From: a virus
Length of the DNA stretch: 62,724 bases
Direction: 5' to 3' (one strand)
IMG/VR virus record: IMGVR_UViG_3300037262_000044
Coordinates: 1-62,724 of that record
In this document: piece after piece, positions 7,307 through 16,461 of the stretch
How the letters are laid out: each line of letters opens with the position of its first letter
Numbering within the stretch: position 1 is the stretch's first letter
The notes under the pieces: model-generated
The model's input: the letters and a program-made list of their open reading frames with translations, nothing else
What the model was told of the DNA's origin: nothing
The model's database searches: none
Position numbers and translations under genes: made by a program

Positions 7307-7958
7307 ATCGTGAAGGTTTTGAATACAATTTATCAAAAAGCGGCACCATCTTTTCCACCACTCCGTCCGCCGTGCTAAACCAGGACCGTCCTTTTAGCTC
7401 CTTTGCCGTGAAGGGAGCGCGGAACTTGCAGTCCTCTGTCTGAACGCCGGAAATCCTTGAATAGGAGCAATATGACGACTTCACACAAAATCCAAATGGG
7501 TCCGACCAGCGGAAGACGCGCATTTTCTGAAGGATACCCCGATTCATGACCATTGGACAGTGAACGTCATGGTTATTGCCTTTAGGCGCTATTCTGAGCG
7601 TATTAGCGACTGTCTTTTTGTAGTTGGAGTTCCGGGACAAACTGTAGAATTTGTTCAAGAGGCTGATATCCCAGGCGTATTGCTCCTGCCAGGGGTGCAG
7701 GAGGTAGTGATCGTCATGAACCATTAAAAACTCATTGGATGGGCACAGGAGCAGCTTTTCGAACATATTCCGCTCCCGTTGGTGGGGTTCCGGGCGGTCA
7801 GTCGCCGGGATGTGCTCAACCCCTTGAATCCACTCCGGCAATCCCCCGATAACGTAAATTTTCTCCGGCTTAACGTAAAGTTCCAATCCCCTCAAAGCGT
7901 ACCGAAGATCCAGGAAGTCATTCGTCGATTCGCTTGCCAAAGGGATGCAAATTGTCAT
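7296..7958 (-). CDS. Stealth-like / GT-A type glycosyltransferase
   Basis: 220 residues. MVHDDHYLL (about residue 79) looks like the metal-binding acidic motif of GT-A enzymes. The later HDVHCPMV segment resembles conserved regions of Stealth-type sugar-phosphate transferases. Shorter than full Stealth proteins. It is the first gene of the minus-strand cassette, read from a promoter near 7999-8029. It probably transfers a sugar or sugar phosphate for surface or virion glycosylation. Confidence 0.65.
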   Translation of the reverse strand: MTICIPLASESTNDFLDLRYALRGLELYVKPEKIYVIGGLPEWIQGVEHIPATDRPEPHQRERNMFEKLLLCPSNEFLMVHDDHYLLHPWQEQYAWDISLLNKFYSLSRNSNYKKTVANTLRIAPKGNNHDVHCPMVMNRGILQKMRVFRWSDPFGFCVKSSYCSYSRISGVQTEDCKFRAPFTAKELKGRSWFSTADGVVEKMVPLFDKLYSKPSRYEQ

Positions 7959-7998
7959 TCTGTGAGGTTAAAAGTTACATTATGGGCTTAAAATTGAC

Positions 7999-8029
7999 GA
8001 AATGTATTGACTTACCCAAAAAAATCAAA
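7999..8029 (-). promoter_or_regulatory. Promoter for the minus-strand glycan cassette
   Basis: Read on the minus strand: TTTG (8029-8026), a 19-base spacer, then TACATTTC (8006-7999), one mismatch from TAnnTTTG. It lies about 40 bases upstream of the first cassette gene. Confidence 0.55.
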
Positions 8030-8057
8030 TTGTTCCACGCGAAACGCTTTATTTTTT
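8030..8057 (+). promoter_or_regulatory. Promoter for the structural operon
   Basis: TTG at 8030-8032, a 17-base spacer, then TATTTTTT at 8050-8057 (one mismatch from TAnnTTTG). The start would fall at or near the ATG at 8062. Its -33 box directly abuts that of the minus-strand promoter, forming a shared CAAATTG core. Confidence 0.5.
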
Positions 8058-8061
8058 CATC

Positions 8062-8178
8062 ATGGAAACTCCTAAGAATCAAAAGAGTACATCCACCAAA
8101 AAAATAAGCCCCGTTGTCCAAGCCTATCAGGACCGATTATCCCTCCGACTGAAAAAGCCACGCGTGAATGGGAAATAG
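8062..8178 (+). CDS. Small basic protein upstream of portal
   Basis: 38 residues, rich in Lys, Ser and Thr. It ends 11 bases inside the portal gene, as expected of translational coupling. It follows the promoter directly. Possibly a capsid or DNA-contacting peptide; no family recognised. Confidence 0.5.
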   Translation: METPKNQKSTSTKKISPVVQAYQDRLSLRLKKPRVNGK

Positions 8179-9619
8179 CCTCGCCATAGCCAGCCAGAAA
8201 CTTATCCGGGGGTTGTCCGCGAAATGGATCGGCGACCCTTACATTGCCGAGGCGGCCGTCCTGGTTCCTTCTCAGTTCCGCGATAACACCGGCGGTCCGA
8301 ACTGGTTCTTCGGCCCCAATGGGATCGATTACCGGTTCATCTTCGATGGGGCGACCTCGGCCACGAAAGCGTTCAATACGTGCCCGCCATTGGCTGCCAT
8401 CATCGGGCGCAAGGCGCAAGCCTATATTAATGGGAAGACGTTGCTGCTCAACACGAAGGGCAAAGACGCGACAGGTGACCAGGCCAAAAGGATCAGGAAA
8501 CTACTGCGGACTCCCAACCTAACGCAATCTTGGCAAGATTTTGAGGCGCAATTGGAGATTTTCGTCCTGCTGTTCGGATGGTGCCCTATTATGCCGATAT
8601 ACCCAGCCGGCTTCGAGGCGGTCTACGGGAACGACCTATCCCAGGCGTCGAGCATTCATATCATACCTCCGTACATGATTACGGCGATGGAGAATAAGAC
8701 CAAGATGTGGTACAGGGCCGAAAAGCCGAGCGACATTGTCACGAACCTGATTGTGCATTATCAGGATATGCATCAGGAGATCGATATCAATAAGCTGTTC
8801 ATCTTCAAAGACTTTACGCCGTCATTCAGTAGCCAATATTTCCCAGGTTCGCGGGTAAAGCCCTTGGCGATGCCGATTAATAATATTGCATCTGCTTATG
8901 AAGCGCGGAACGAACTGATCAATTACGCGGGCGCCCAGGGGTTGCTGACGCCAACGGTTGACAGCATGGGGCCCATCCCATTGAGAGAAGCCGAGAAAGA
9001 TCAATTACAGGCAGATTTTAAGCGCCAATACGGGAATAAGCGAGGACAATGGCGGCACATCATATCCCCGGCTCCGATGGACTGGAAGGCGATGGGCAAG
9101 CCTACCAAGGATTTAATGCTGTTTGAAGAAGTGGTCGATGACATCATGCGAATTTGTGACGCATACAATTATCCTTCGCCTCTATTGAATACGGAAAAAG
9201 GCCCCAACGTAAGTTCGGCGGACAGTTTCAAAAAGCAGGTCTACGAGGACGGCACCATTCCAGAGTCCATAGCAATGTACGATCAGTGGAACAAGTTTTT
9301 TAAGCTTGACGACAGTCCGATGTCGCTATCGAAGTCTTACGACCACCTGCCGATACTTCAACAGGACCAGGTTTTGATGGGGCAAGCCCGCTTGAACATG
9401 AATCAGGCATTGGAAATTGAGTGGGAAAATAACCTGATCACGTTGAACTATTGGCGGATGCAGAACGGGATAGATCCAACGGAGGATGGCGATATCTATT
9501 ATTACCAGACCCAAGGGCATGCGTCTTTATTGGATCAAGCCCCTGCATTGCCCACGGAGAACCAACCAAAATTTGAGCCGGCTGCGGCTCCGGCAACAGA
9601 AACAGAACCTCAAACATAA
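8168..9619 (+). CDS. Portal protein
   Basis: 483 residues, typical for HK97/SPP1-type portals. Residues 55-75 (FNTCPPLAAIIGRKAQAYIN) match the conserved early helix of portals. The later sequence (DDIMRICDAYNYPSPLLNT) fits the stem and wing regions. Twelve copies would form the vertex through which DNA enters and leaves the head. It is followed by the protease and major capsid genes, the standard head order. The tail is acidic and Pro/Ala-rich. Confidence 0.9.
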   Translation: MGNSLAIASQKLIRGLSAKWIGDPYIAEAAVLVPSQFRDNTGGPNWFFGPNGIDYRFIFDGATSATKAFNTCPPLAAIIGRKAQAYINGKTLLLNTKGKDATGDQAKRIRKLLRTPNLTQSWQDFEAQLEIFVLLFGWCPIMPIYPAGFEAVYGNDLSQASSIHIIPPYMITAMENKTKMWYRAEKPSDIVTNLIVHYQDMHQEIDINKLFIFKDFTPSFSSQYFPGSRVKPLAMPINNIASAYEARNELINYAGAQGLLTPTVDSMGPIPLREAEKDQLQADFKRQYGNKRGQWRHIISPAPMDWKAMGKPTKDLMLFEEVVDDIMRICDAYNYPSPLLNTEKGPNVSSADSFKKQVYEDGTIPESIAMYDQWNKFFKLDDSPMSLSKSYDHLPILQQDQVLMGQARLNMNQALEIEWENNLITLNYWRMQNGIDPTEDGDIYYYQTQGHASLLDQAPALPTENQPKFEPAAAPATETEPQT

Positions 9620-9629
9620 TTATATCGCC

Positions 9630-10622
9630 ATGCAAACCAAGAAAAGTAAATATAGCCGCCCCGCACTGCCGGTGAACTACAAAAGCCTGCATGAGTACAA
9701 ATACACGTTTGATGAAAACAGTCTGACGGTCAGCGGCTATCTGTCCATATTCAATGTCGTCGACAGCGATTACGACATGATTGTCAAAGGGGCATTTGCG
9801 AAATCGATCACCGAACGGGGACCCAATAGTGATACGCATCGGAAGATCGCTTTCCTCTGGCAACATGATATGGCTGATCCGATCGGCAAGATGACCGTAT
9901 TGAAGGAAGATAATATCGGCCTTTATTTCGAGGCGAAATTAAGCGATCCCGAAGCTGTTCCCAATGCAAAACGCGCACTGGCGCAGCTGAAAGATAACGT
10001 CCTCGACCAATTCAGTATTGGATTTTCTTACGTCTGGGACAAAATGGAGTACGACGAAGCCCTGGATGCCTTTGTCTGCAAAGAAATCAACTTATTCGAG
10101 GGCTCCGTTGTGACCCTCGGTGCGAACGAATACACATTTTTTGACGGCATGAAATCTTCACAAATGAAAGACGCAAAACAAAAACTGCTGAAAGAAACCG
10201 AGAGTTTCATCAAATCCTTACCGGCGGAGCAACAATACGCATGCCGGCAGATCATCACCAAAAACATTCAACTCGCCGCGGCCCGACTCAAAGGCGATAC
10301 GGTCCCGCAGGACCCCGAGCAGGACGATCCGGATGAATCGGAAGACCCCAACATGGACTACATCCACAAATGCCTGGGTGTGCATGCAAAGGGCCTGGAC
10401 CTGATCGATCAATACCAGGGCGCCGTGGATAACGACGACCTCACAGACAGTATGAAAGAGATGAAGGACATACATACCGATTGTATGTCCAAAGTCCTCG
10501 ACATAAAAGCAGATATCCAAGGGGATGGAAAATCACTCCGCCAGCCGCGCCAAAAAGCACTGGATGAGCCGATCAAAGACCTGAAGGCTGCGCTCGAAGA
10601 AACCAATTTTTTCACCAGCTAA
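9630..10622 (+). CDS. Prohead protease (HK97 family, S78-like)
   Basis: 330 residues from the ATG at 9630; the frame is open earlier inside the portal gene. The first ~170 residues carry the family pattern GYLSIFNVVDSDYD, FLWQHD (the His of the catalytic site) and DQFSIGFSY (the Ser region). A long charged C-terminal part (about residues 170-330) has helical, Lys/Asp-rich sequence and may act as a scaffold. It should mature the prohead by cutting the capsid delta domain. Confidence 0.88.
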   Translation: MQTKKSKYSRPALPVNYKSLHEYKYTFDENSLTVSGYLSIFNVVDSDYDMIVKGAFAKSITERGPNSDTHRKIAFLWQHDMADPIGKMTVLKEDNIGLYFEAKLSDPEAVPNAKRALAQLKDNVLDQFSIGFSYVWDKMEYDEALDAFVCKEINLFEGSVVTLGANEYTFFDGMKSSQMKDAKQKLLKETESFIKSLPAEQQYACRQIITKNIQLAAARLKGDTVPQDPEQDDPDESEDPNMDYIHKCLGVHAKGLDLIDQYQGAVDNDDLTDSMKEMKDIHTDCMSKVLDIKADIQGDGKSLRQPRQKALDEPIKDLKAALEETNFFTS

Positions 10623-10631
10623 TTTAACATT

Positions 10632-11939
10632 ATGGCACTGACAGCAGATGAATTAAAGGCTATCAAAGACAAGATAGCCTCGGAATTCGCGCTAAAAGAC
10701 GCGGAATTCCAAAAGAGTGTGCAGACCCAGGTTGATGCGGCCGTTACCAAACTCAGCGCAGGCGCGATCAAAAAAGAGGAGTTCGACGGACTCCTGCAAG
10801 CCGCACTCGCTGATTACGGCACGAAAGCTACCAACCTGGAAAAGGTCCTCCGCGAACAGGGGGAAATTCTGAATGGACTGAAAAACGTCATTGAGGTCAA
10901 GGGAGAACAGCAAACCACGTTGCAGGAAATCCTGAAGCCGCACATGGACGACATCGCCAAAATGCGCAAAGACGGTTCGGGTTTCATCCGGATTGACTTT
11001 AAGGACATTAAGAACCTGAAAACGGTGACTTCTATCGGAAATAGCGTATCGCCGATGGCCGCGCCCCCAACATCGCCTTATGCGCCGGGTATCTCGAATG
11101 AAGCCCTCAGCGTATACGACATCATCCGCAACCCGCTCTTCGTGAGCAATTACGTTGACACGGCGAGCACTGATCTTTCAAGGATGGCGTGGATCAATGA
11201 AACCTCCCTGGTAGGCTTACCGGCCCTCGTATTGGAAGGCGCGCCAAAGCCCAGCTCTTACCGGACTTTTCAGGTCATGTACAGTCAGGCCAAAAAGGTC
11301 GCCGATTACATCCAGATCACCGAAGAATTCGACAAGGATCTGAACTACCTGGCTAATCTGGTCAAAAGCCTGCTTCAGATGGACGTGGCACGTGCGTATG
11401 ACTTGCAGATCCAGGCCGACCTGATTGCCGCAGCTACGCAGTTGAACTTCACCACTCCGCTCGGACCAAATGGATTGACGATCGCTCCGTACAAGGGACA
11501 GATTTTGGATGCCACGATCTGGGACGCTCTCTTTGCGATGGGTACGGCCGTCCGTCTGGCCAACTTCGTGCCGAACGTGAGCCTGCTGAATCCGATCACC
11601 TACGGTAAGATGGTGATGAGCAAGGACCTGTATGGTCGTTACAACGTGCCTCCGGAAGAAATGGTGCAGCAAATCAATCCCAAACAGGGCAATAACGTCT
11701 TCGCGGACTACGCCCTCGTCGGGGATCTGAAGCAGTTCAAGGTCTTCATTTATGAGGATTTCAGCCTGAAAATCGGCTGGATCAATGATGACCTGATCCG
11801 CAACCAGTATACCGTCGTTTCCGAGGTGCGTTTCCATGACTTCATCTCGACGGCCCGGCAGAATGCGATCATGTATGCCGACGCTAAATATATCGCTGAA
11901 CAAATGAATACCAACTCCGCACCGATCATCGGTAGCTAA
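10632..11939 (+). CDS. Major capsid protein (HK97 fold)
   Basis: 435 residues. Residues 1-130 are helical and charged like an HK97 delta/scaffold domain, removed by the upstream protease. The rest (for example VYDIIRNPLFVSNYVDTAS and the later NPITYGKMVMSKD) fits the HK97 capsid fold. Sits in the standard place after portal and protease. Should form the icosahedral head. Confidence 0.92.
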   Translation: MALTADELKAIKDKIASEFALKDAEFQKSVQTQVDAAVTKLSAGAIKKEEFDGLLQAALADYGTKATNLEKVLREQGEILNGLKNVIEVKGEQQTTLQEILKPHMDDIAKMRKDGSGFIRIDFKDIKNLKTVTSIGNSVSPMAAPPTSPYAPGISNEALSVYDIIRNPLFVSNYVDTASTDLSRMAWINETSLVGLPALVLEGAPKPSSYRTFQVMYSQAKKVADYIQITEEFDKDLNYLANLVKSLLQMDVARAYDLQIQADLIAAATQLNFTTPLGPNGLTIAPYKGQILDATIWDALFAMGTAVRLANFVPNVSLLNPITYGKMVMSKDLYGRYNVPPEEMVQQINPKQGNNVFADYALVGDLKQFKVFIYEDFSLKIGWINDDLIRNQYTVVSEVRFHDFISTARQNAIMYADAKYIAEQMNTNSAPIIGS

Positions 11940-11941
11940 TC

Positions 11942-12865
11942 ATGAGCCTGATCGATACGTCATATTTCATTGGCCCTTTAACGGTGGCGCAACTGGGACA
12001 GCAGTCCGTGCAGAACAATTTACAACTGTTCATCAACCGCGCGGAACCGCAATTCCTGGAAGCGGCCCTCGGTTACGACCTCTGGCAGGATTTCCTGACG
12101 GGGTTAGCCCAGCCGGTCATTGATCCGCGGTGGCTGGCCCTCCTGAATGGGGTGCAGTTCAAATCGGTTTCGAACTGGCCGAACTGGTACATGGGCTTCA
12201 ATATGTACAATTGGTACTACTGGCTGAATTCTCAACGGGATATGTATTTTCCTGGGTTTGCCACGCAGACGACGTTCGTTTCTCCTACTCCGTTGTCTCC
12301 GACGGTCACGCTGATCGCCGGGAATCCAACAGGAAATCCGACGGCGAATTGGCCGAACCCGGTGGTAGGAGCGAATTCCTACACGTATTCCGGGTTGGCG
12401 AATGCGACATATAGCATCAACCGTCGCGGGGTGGGTCCTCTGATACAAGGGATTGATTACGCATTATCCAACAACAACCAGACATTCACCCTGCTCGCGC
12501 CGGGAGACGTTTGGGGATCTCAGGATGTGCTGATCATCACCATCACCACGGCCAACAACGTCGGGGTGCCGTCAAACCAGTATGTGAGCCCGATAGCGGG
12601 ATATGTGTACTATCTATGGGTCAGAGATCAGATCAGCATGAACACAGGGGCTGGGATCGTTCAGCCGAACCCGGAGAACGCAGAAAGGGCGAATCCTTCC
12701 TGGAGGATGGTGGACGCGTGGAGCCAAATGGTTTTAGACGTCTTCAAACTCTGGCAGTACCTGGAAGCCATGTATGTACAGCAGGGGCCGACCTATTACG
12801 CAAGTTATGACCGGACGAAGATCAATTACCCGTTTTTTCAACCCATCAATCCCTTCAACATATGA
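11942..12865 (+). CDS. Head-tail connector-like protein with inserted domain
   Basis: 307 residues. The N-terminal helices (RAEPQFLEAALGYDLWQDFL) resemble Bacteroidota phage head-completion (gp6-like) proteins. A Thr/Asn/Pro-rich segment at about 115-205 looks like an inserted beta-sandwich. The C-terminal part returns to helices. Its position just after the capsid gene supports a head-tail joining role. Specific fold assignment is tentative. Confidence 0.65.
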   Translation: MSLIDTSYFIGPLTVAQLGQQSVQNNLQLFINRAEPQFLEAALGYDLWQDFLTGLAQPVIDPRWLALLNGVQFKSVSNWPNWYMGFNMYNWYYWLNSQRDMYFPGFATQTTFVSPTPLSPTVTLIAGNPTGNPTANWPNPVVGANSYTYSGLANATYSINRRGVGPLIQGIDYALSNNNQTFTLLAPGDVWGSQDVLIITITTANNVGVPSNQYVSPIAGYVYYLWVRDQISMNTGAGIVQPNPENAERANPSWRMVDAWSQMVLDVFKLWQYLEAMYVQQGPTYYASYDRTKINYPFFQPINPFNI

Positions 12866-13446
12866 CGACAAAACCTGTCTATATCGTTGATTTGATTGGG
12901 ACGGTCGTCCAGGCGGTGATCGAGGACGTCCTCGCGACTATTCAGGCTAATGAAACGGCGGCTTTGGGGTCCACGATGATCACGACGATCAATTACCAGT
13001 ATGGTCACTTCCGGGAGTTAATCGTCACGTTGGGACAATGGGATACCAATCCCGCCCAGCGGATGGGTAAATACCCGATGATCTACGTCGTCCAGGATTT
13101 CGTCGAGCACCGCGGGAAGTTGGCCGGAGTCTATGCGGATCTCAGTCTTCAAGTCCTGATCTGTCACCAGACGGAAGATGATTACAAAATCACCGACCGG
13201 TATACGAATGTGTTCAAGCCTGTGCTCTACCCGATTTATTATTCCCTCATGAAAAATCTCGCCCTGAGTAACATGACCTTTCCTTCTTCTCCCGATCTGA
13301 TCTCCCATGACAAGTGGGACCGGTCATTTTGGGGAACGAGCAAGGTAGTGGGTTCAGGCGGGACGGACCGGTCAGTGCTCAACGATTTTGTCGATGCGAT
13401 CGATATTCAAAACCTTCAGTTAAAAATTGATTATCAACCCTGCTAA
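12862..13446 (+). CDS. Head-tail joining / tail completion protein (putative)
   Basis: 194 residues. Its start overlaps the previous stop (ATGA). No clear motif, but the position between the connector and tail tube genes is the usual place of the tail terminator or head-tail adaptor. Mixed alpha/beta sequence. Assigned by gene order. Confidence 0.55.
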   Translation: MTTKPVYIVDLIGTVVQAVIEDVLATIQANETAALGSTMITTINYQYGHFRELIVTLGQWDTNPAQRMGKYPMIYVVQDFVEHRGKLAGVYADLSLQVLICHQTEDDYKITDRYTNVFKPVLYPIYYSLMKNLALSNMTFPSSPDLISHDKWDRSFWGTSKVVGSGGTDRSVLNDFVDAIDIQNLQLKIDYQPC

Positions 13447-13469
13447 CAAGCAGATAAACAACATTTTTT

Positions 13470-14435
13470 ATGGCACTCATTCACGAATTAAACTGCGCTT
13501 CAACCCGGAAAAACACCGGATTCGGCGCGGGGTGTCCGCTGGATTGGAAGCTCATGGCCGGCGCCATCATCTGGGATCAGCCTATGGTCTTCGAGGCCCA
13601 ATGGCTGGCTAATTTAGCGGTCTTTCTTCAGGCAAATGCCTGGCAGAACCTTCCCGGCGGCGTGTTGGGGGGTGCGCCACGAGGATATCCTATCGGTAAT
13701 TTTCTCAATCCGGAGGATGCTACCGAAAAACCGACCATCCAGACCTTCAGCGACGGCTCCAAAGCCAAAGTAAGGGACGGGACCTACGATTGGTCGTTCG
13801 ATTTTACCTCGGGCGGATTTCCCCTCCTGCAGGCCTTGCAGACCCATGACGGTAATAGTACGGCATACGCGATATTCTATGACAAGAATAACAACGTACT
13901 GGGCTATAACAACAACGGCAAGTTCGCAGCGATTCCGCTTCAGATCTTCGATGCGCTGCCCTGGATGATGAATGACGGCTCAAAGACGGCTAAGTACACC
14001 GTGCATTTTGTGTTCGCAAAAATATACGCGAATGATGTTGCCGAGTACTTCAATGCCGGCTTCAACATGGGCCAGATCGTCGGTCTGCAGGACATTCGTA
14101 TTGTGGTCAACGGCTGGAACCAGGCGACGGGCCTCGCAAACGTCACTTTCCTCACGGAAAACGGCGGCACGAACCTGTATAGCCTATACAGCGCGGAATT
14201 CAACACGACGACCCTGGGCGCGACGAATGGAGATACGGGAGCTGTCCTTCCGATCACTTCCGTCACGCCGATCGTTTCCAACCAGACGTTCAATATTCAG
14301 TTCCCCACCGGGAATGCGAATTACCCGACGGATGGAAACATCGTGCTGGCCTTTGCGCTGCCTTCGGTTCTTGCAGCGAATGGCCTAGTAGGGTTCGCCG
14401 GAGAGTCTGCTATCATGGATGTAACCTCTTCTTAA
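13470..14435 (+). CDS. Major tail tube protein (putative)
   Basis: 321 residues, beta-rich, with a Thr/Asn/Gly-rich C-terminal domain (about 220-321) that could be an Ig-like decoration. Its place between head-joining genes and the tail-assembly/tape-measure block is that of the tail tube. Followed by a strong GC hairpin (14445-14470) that may lower expression of the genes downstream. Confidence 0.65.
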   Translation: MALIHELNCASTRKNTGFGAGCPLDWKLMAGAIIWDQPMVFEAQWLANLAVFLQANAWQNLPGGVLGGAPRGYPIGNFLNPEDATEKPTIQTFSDGSKAKVRDGTYDWSFDFTSGGFPLLQALQTHDGNSTAYAIFYDKNNNVLGYNNNGKFAAIPLQIFDALPWMMNDGSKTAKYTVHFVFAKIYANDVAEYFNAGFNMGQIVGLQDIRIVVNGWNQATGLANVTFLTENGGTNLYSLYSAEFNTTTLGATNGDTGAVLPITSVTPIVSNQTFNIQFPTGNANYPTDGNIVLAFALPSVLAANGLVGFAGESAIMDVTSS

Positions 14436-14444
14436 TCATTAAAC

Positions 14445-14470
14445 GGGGGCTGACCGTGAGGAAGGCCCCT
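14445..14470 (+). terminator. GC-rich hairpin after the tail tube gene
   Basis: GGGGGC (14445-14450) pairs with GCCCCT (14465-14470), followed by CCTTTT. It could be a partial terminator separating abundant structural proteins from low-copy tail-assembly proteins. Confidence 0.5.
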
Positions 14471-14479
14471 CCTTTTAAC

Positions 14480-14962
14480 ATGAGCAACATCACCTATTGC
14501 GGGATTCATTTCAATGTGGAAGTGATACAGGAGCAGACCGAGGAAGATTTTGTAAACGCCCCTGAAAACAGACAGCACTGGAAGCAACCCGGTTTTACGA
14601 TCTCCGACAAGGCCCGAAAAGAACGGCTGCGGGAGATTTACCGATTAGTGAACCCTCAAAAAATTCAGCATGCGGACACTCAGCAGCCTGATGCAAGCGG
14701 TGGACAGCCTGAATCTGGACAACCTGATCTTGGAGTCGATGGATCAAGCCTCGCCGACCTACCTGGAACAACAGAAGGAGCAGATGAGTTACGCGGTAAA
14801 CGAGAAGGGGCAGACGATCGGGAAATACCGGAGCGACAGTTACGCGAGGAAAAAGAATCAGATGAATCCGAACGCGGGTTACGGGAACGTGGACTTGCGG
14901 CTGACAGGATCATTCTACGAGGCCATGGAAGCAAAAGCCCAGCCGGAGGGGATGAACATTGA
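14480..14962 (+). CDS. Conserved tail-region protein with doubtful C-terminus (possible chaperone)
   Basis: Starts at the ATG at 14480 (MSNITYCGIHFNVE). The first ~60 residues look natural and match a small Bacteroidota phage protein type found between tail tube and tape measure. After an A6 run at 14658-14663 the frame runs 293 bases inside the next gene and becomes an odd Gly/Glu/Arg/Asp-rich sequence. Either the gene truly overlaps, the ribosome shifts into the next frame, or an indel is present. Tail-assembly chaperones often use frameshifting at this place. Confidence 0.55.
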   Translation: MSNITYCGIHFNVEVIQEQTEEDFVNAPENRQHWKQPGFTISDKARKERLREIYRLVNPQKIQHADTQQPDASGGQPESGQPDLGVDGSSLADLPGTTEGADELRGKREGADDREIPERQLREEKESDESERGLRERGLAADRIILRGHGSKSPAGGDEH

Positions 14963-15104
14963 TAGCACGGACCAGAAATCGCAAATGCTCCAGCAGAAAT
15001 ACGGGAAGGATATTTTCGGCCTATTCGGCGAATGGAAGGAACCGTTTATCGAAAAGCTGCAAACCGCTGTCACTGAATTGCTCACAGAAGAACTTAACCG
15101 GTGA
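14670..15104 (+). CDS. Tail-region protein
   Basis: 144 residues from the ATG at 14670, in a +1 frame relative to the upstream gene. The sequence (NEKGQTIGKYRSDSYARKKNQM and later FIEKLQTAVTELL) looks fully coding and helical. Known type in Bacteroidota phages between tail tube and tape measure; a tail-assembly role is inferred from place. Could be the second half of a frameshift product. Confidence 0.7.
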   Translation: MRTLSSLMQAVDSLNLDNLILESMDQASPTYLEQQKEQMSYAVNEKGQTIGKYRSDSYARKKNQMNPNAGYGNVDLRLTGSFYEAMEAKAQPEGMNIDSTDQKSQMLQQKYGKDIFGLFGEWKEPFIEKLQTAVTELLTEELNR

Positions 15105-15185
15105 ACTGCGGGCATTGTTTGGGATCGGTAATGGACAGATCGGCGGCATTGTATGACCAAAGGTTGTTGGCACAAAAAATAGCAA

Positions 15186-15878
15186 GTGAAAAAGGGGAAG
15201 CGCAAGCAATTTGTCAAAAAGCAGACGGGACGCTCTTCACCGTTGATGCCGCTGGTGCCATCCAGAACGATCTCCGCATCCTGGAGGTACTTTCGGGATT
15301 GCCGGTTGGAGCTTGACCGGTTTCTGGACGTGCTCTTTGAGAAGGATTACAGCCGGCTGATCATCGCGGGAGATGTGCCGGAAGATGTGTTAAAGGAGGC
15401 CTGGGCGAGTATTTACCTGCAATACTGTGAACTGACCGGGGAAGGTTCTTACAACGCCCTTTTCGAAAAGACCAAGCAGATCCAGGAGATGAACGGGAAG
15501 ATTACCCTGCTAGATGGAATTGTCCAATACCTACAGATGTGCTATGATTCGGATATGGTGAAGATTGTCAACGAGTTTGGAATCGGCCTTGATCTGAGTG
15601 CAGCCGACGATGCCGCGAAGAAACTGAAGATGGTCCAGGGGTTTATCAAACGGATGATTGTAGACATGGGCATCCTAAAAAAAGAGGTTGAAGCCCTGGA
15701 AGAAGAAGGGAAGACGAATACCGGCCTTGATCACTACGAAGACTGGCTGACCGTGATGAGCAAGACGTATCAATACGCCGTCCGGGCAAAAGATATCAGC
15801 GTCATGCAATTTGTACGCAACCAAAAGAAAATTAACGAACAGGCGATAAAACAGCACCGACATGCAGGAAGAAGTTGA
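15186..15878 (+). CDS. Tail-region protein, probable tail assembly
   Basis: 230 residues from a GTG start. The N-terminus is basic ([14 protein letters not shown]); the rest is helical with a charged heptad-like stretch near 150-190. In the same frame a short ORF starts at 15153 and stops at a TAG (15180-15182) just upstream, so an upstream start is excluded. It overlaps the HNH gene by 17 bases. Probably a tail chaperone or minor tail protein. Confidence 0.65.
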   Translation: MKKGKRKQFVKKQTGRSSPLMPLVPSRTISASWRYFRDCRLELDRFLDVLFEKDYSRLIIAGDVPEDVLKEAWASIYLQYCELTGEGSYNALFEKTKQIQEMNGKITLLDGIVQYLQMCYDSDMVKIVNEFGIGLDLSAADDAAKKLKMVQGFIKRMIVDMGILKKEVEALEEEGKTNTGLDHYEDWLTVMSKTYQYAVRAKDISVMQFVRNQKKINEQAIKQHRHAGRS

Positions 15879-16461
15879 AATATGGGCAGACATTCCAGGT
15901 TTTGAAGGACTTTACCAGGTCAGCAATTTGGCGCGTGTGAGATCATTCCGGCGCGAAAAGGCCATTATTTTGAGGCAGACCAGAAAAACACTTTACCCAA
16001 TGGTTACGCTTCGAAATGGAAACTACGAACCACCCTGCTTAGTTCATAGGTTGGTGGCAACCGCTTTTGTTCCGAACCCTGAAAATAAGCCAGAAGTGAA
16101 TCACGAGGATGGTAATAAATACAATTGTGTTGCTTCGAATTTAAATTGGGCTACAGAGGCTGAGAATATGCAGCACGCGTGGAGAATAGGACTCTGCAAA
16201 CCTAGCTATCACATGGTTGGGAAAAAGCATTCAGAAGAGACTAAACAAAAAATGAGAATTGCCCGGAAGGGGAAAATAATTTCTCCGGAGCAGTGTCGCA
16301 AAATAAGTGAGGCCAAAAAGGGCATTCCGCTTCATGAAAATACCAGAAAGGCGCAGGCCGAATATTTAAAAAATCGAGGGCCGGTTTCAGATGAAACAAG
16401 GAGGCGGTTGAGTGAGAGCGCCAAACTTGATTGGGCAAAAAGAAAAAATAAGGCCGCATGA
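15862..16461 (+). CDS. HNH homing endonuclease (NUMOD4-HNH-NUMOD3)
   Basis: 199 residues. NUMOD4 motif ([15 protein letters not shown]) at 9-23; HNH core ([16 protein letters not shown], then [10 protein letters not shown]) at about 68-95; NUMOD3 repeats ([16 protein letters not shown]) near 115-165. This is the usual build of free-standing homing endonucleases, which cut a site in an allele lacking the gene. It ends with its stop overlapping the tape-measure ATG, so the insertion left the flanking genes intact. Confidence 0.88.
   Translation: MQEEVEIWADIPGFEGLYQVSNLARVRSFRREKAIILRQTRKTLYPMVTLRNGNYEPPCLVHRLVATAFVPNPENKPEVNHEDGNKYNCVASNLNWATEAENMQHAWRIGLCKPSYHMVGKKHSEETKQKMRIARKGKIISPEQCRKISEAKKGIPLHENTRKAQAEYLKNRGPVSDETRRRLSESAKLDWAKRKNKAA

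Noticed and set aside
15153-15190. Amber (TAG) recoding between a short ORF and the gene at 15186
   Set aside because: The frames are continuous through one TAG, but many genes here end in TAG (for example 26159, 34473, 51097, 51323, 55431), so TAG is a normal stop.
15101-15316. 71-residue ORF from a GTG at 15101
   Set aside because: It overlaps the N-terminal half of the more convincing frame at 15186 and its C-terminus mirrors that sequence in another frame.
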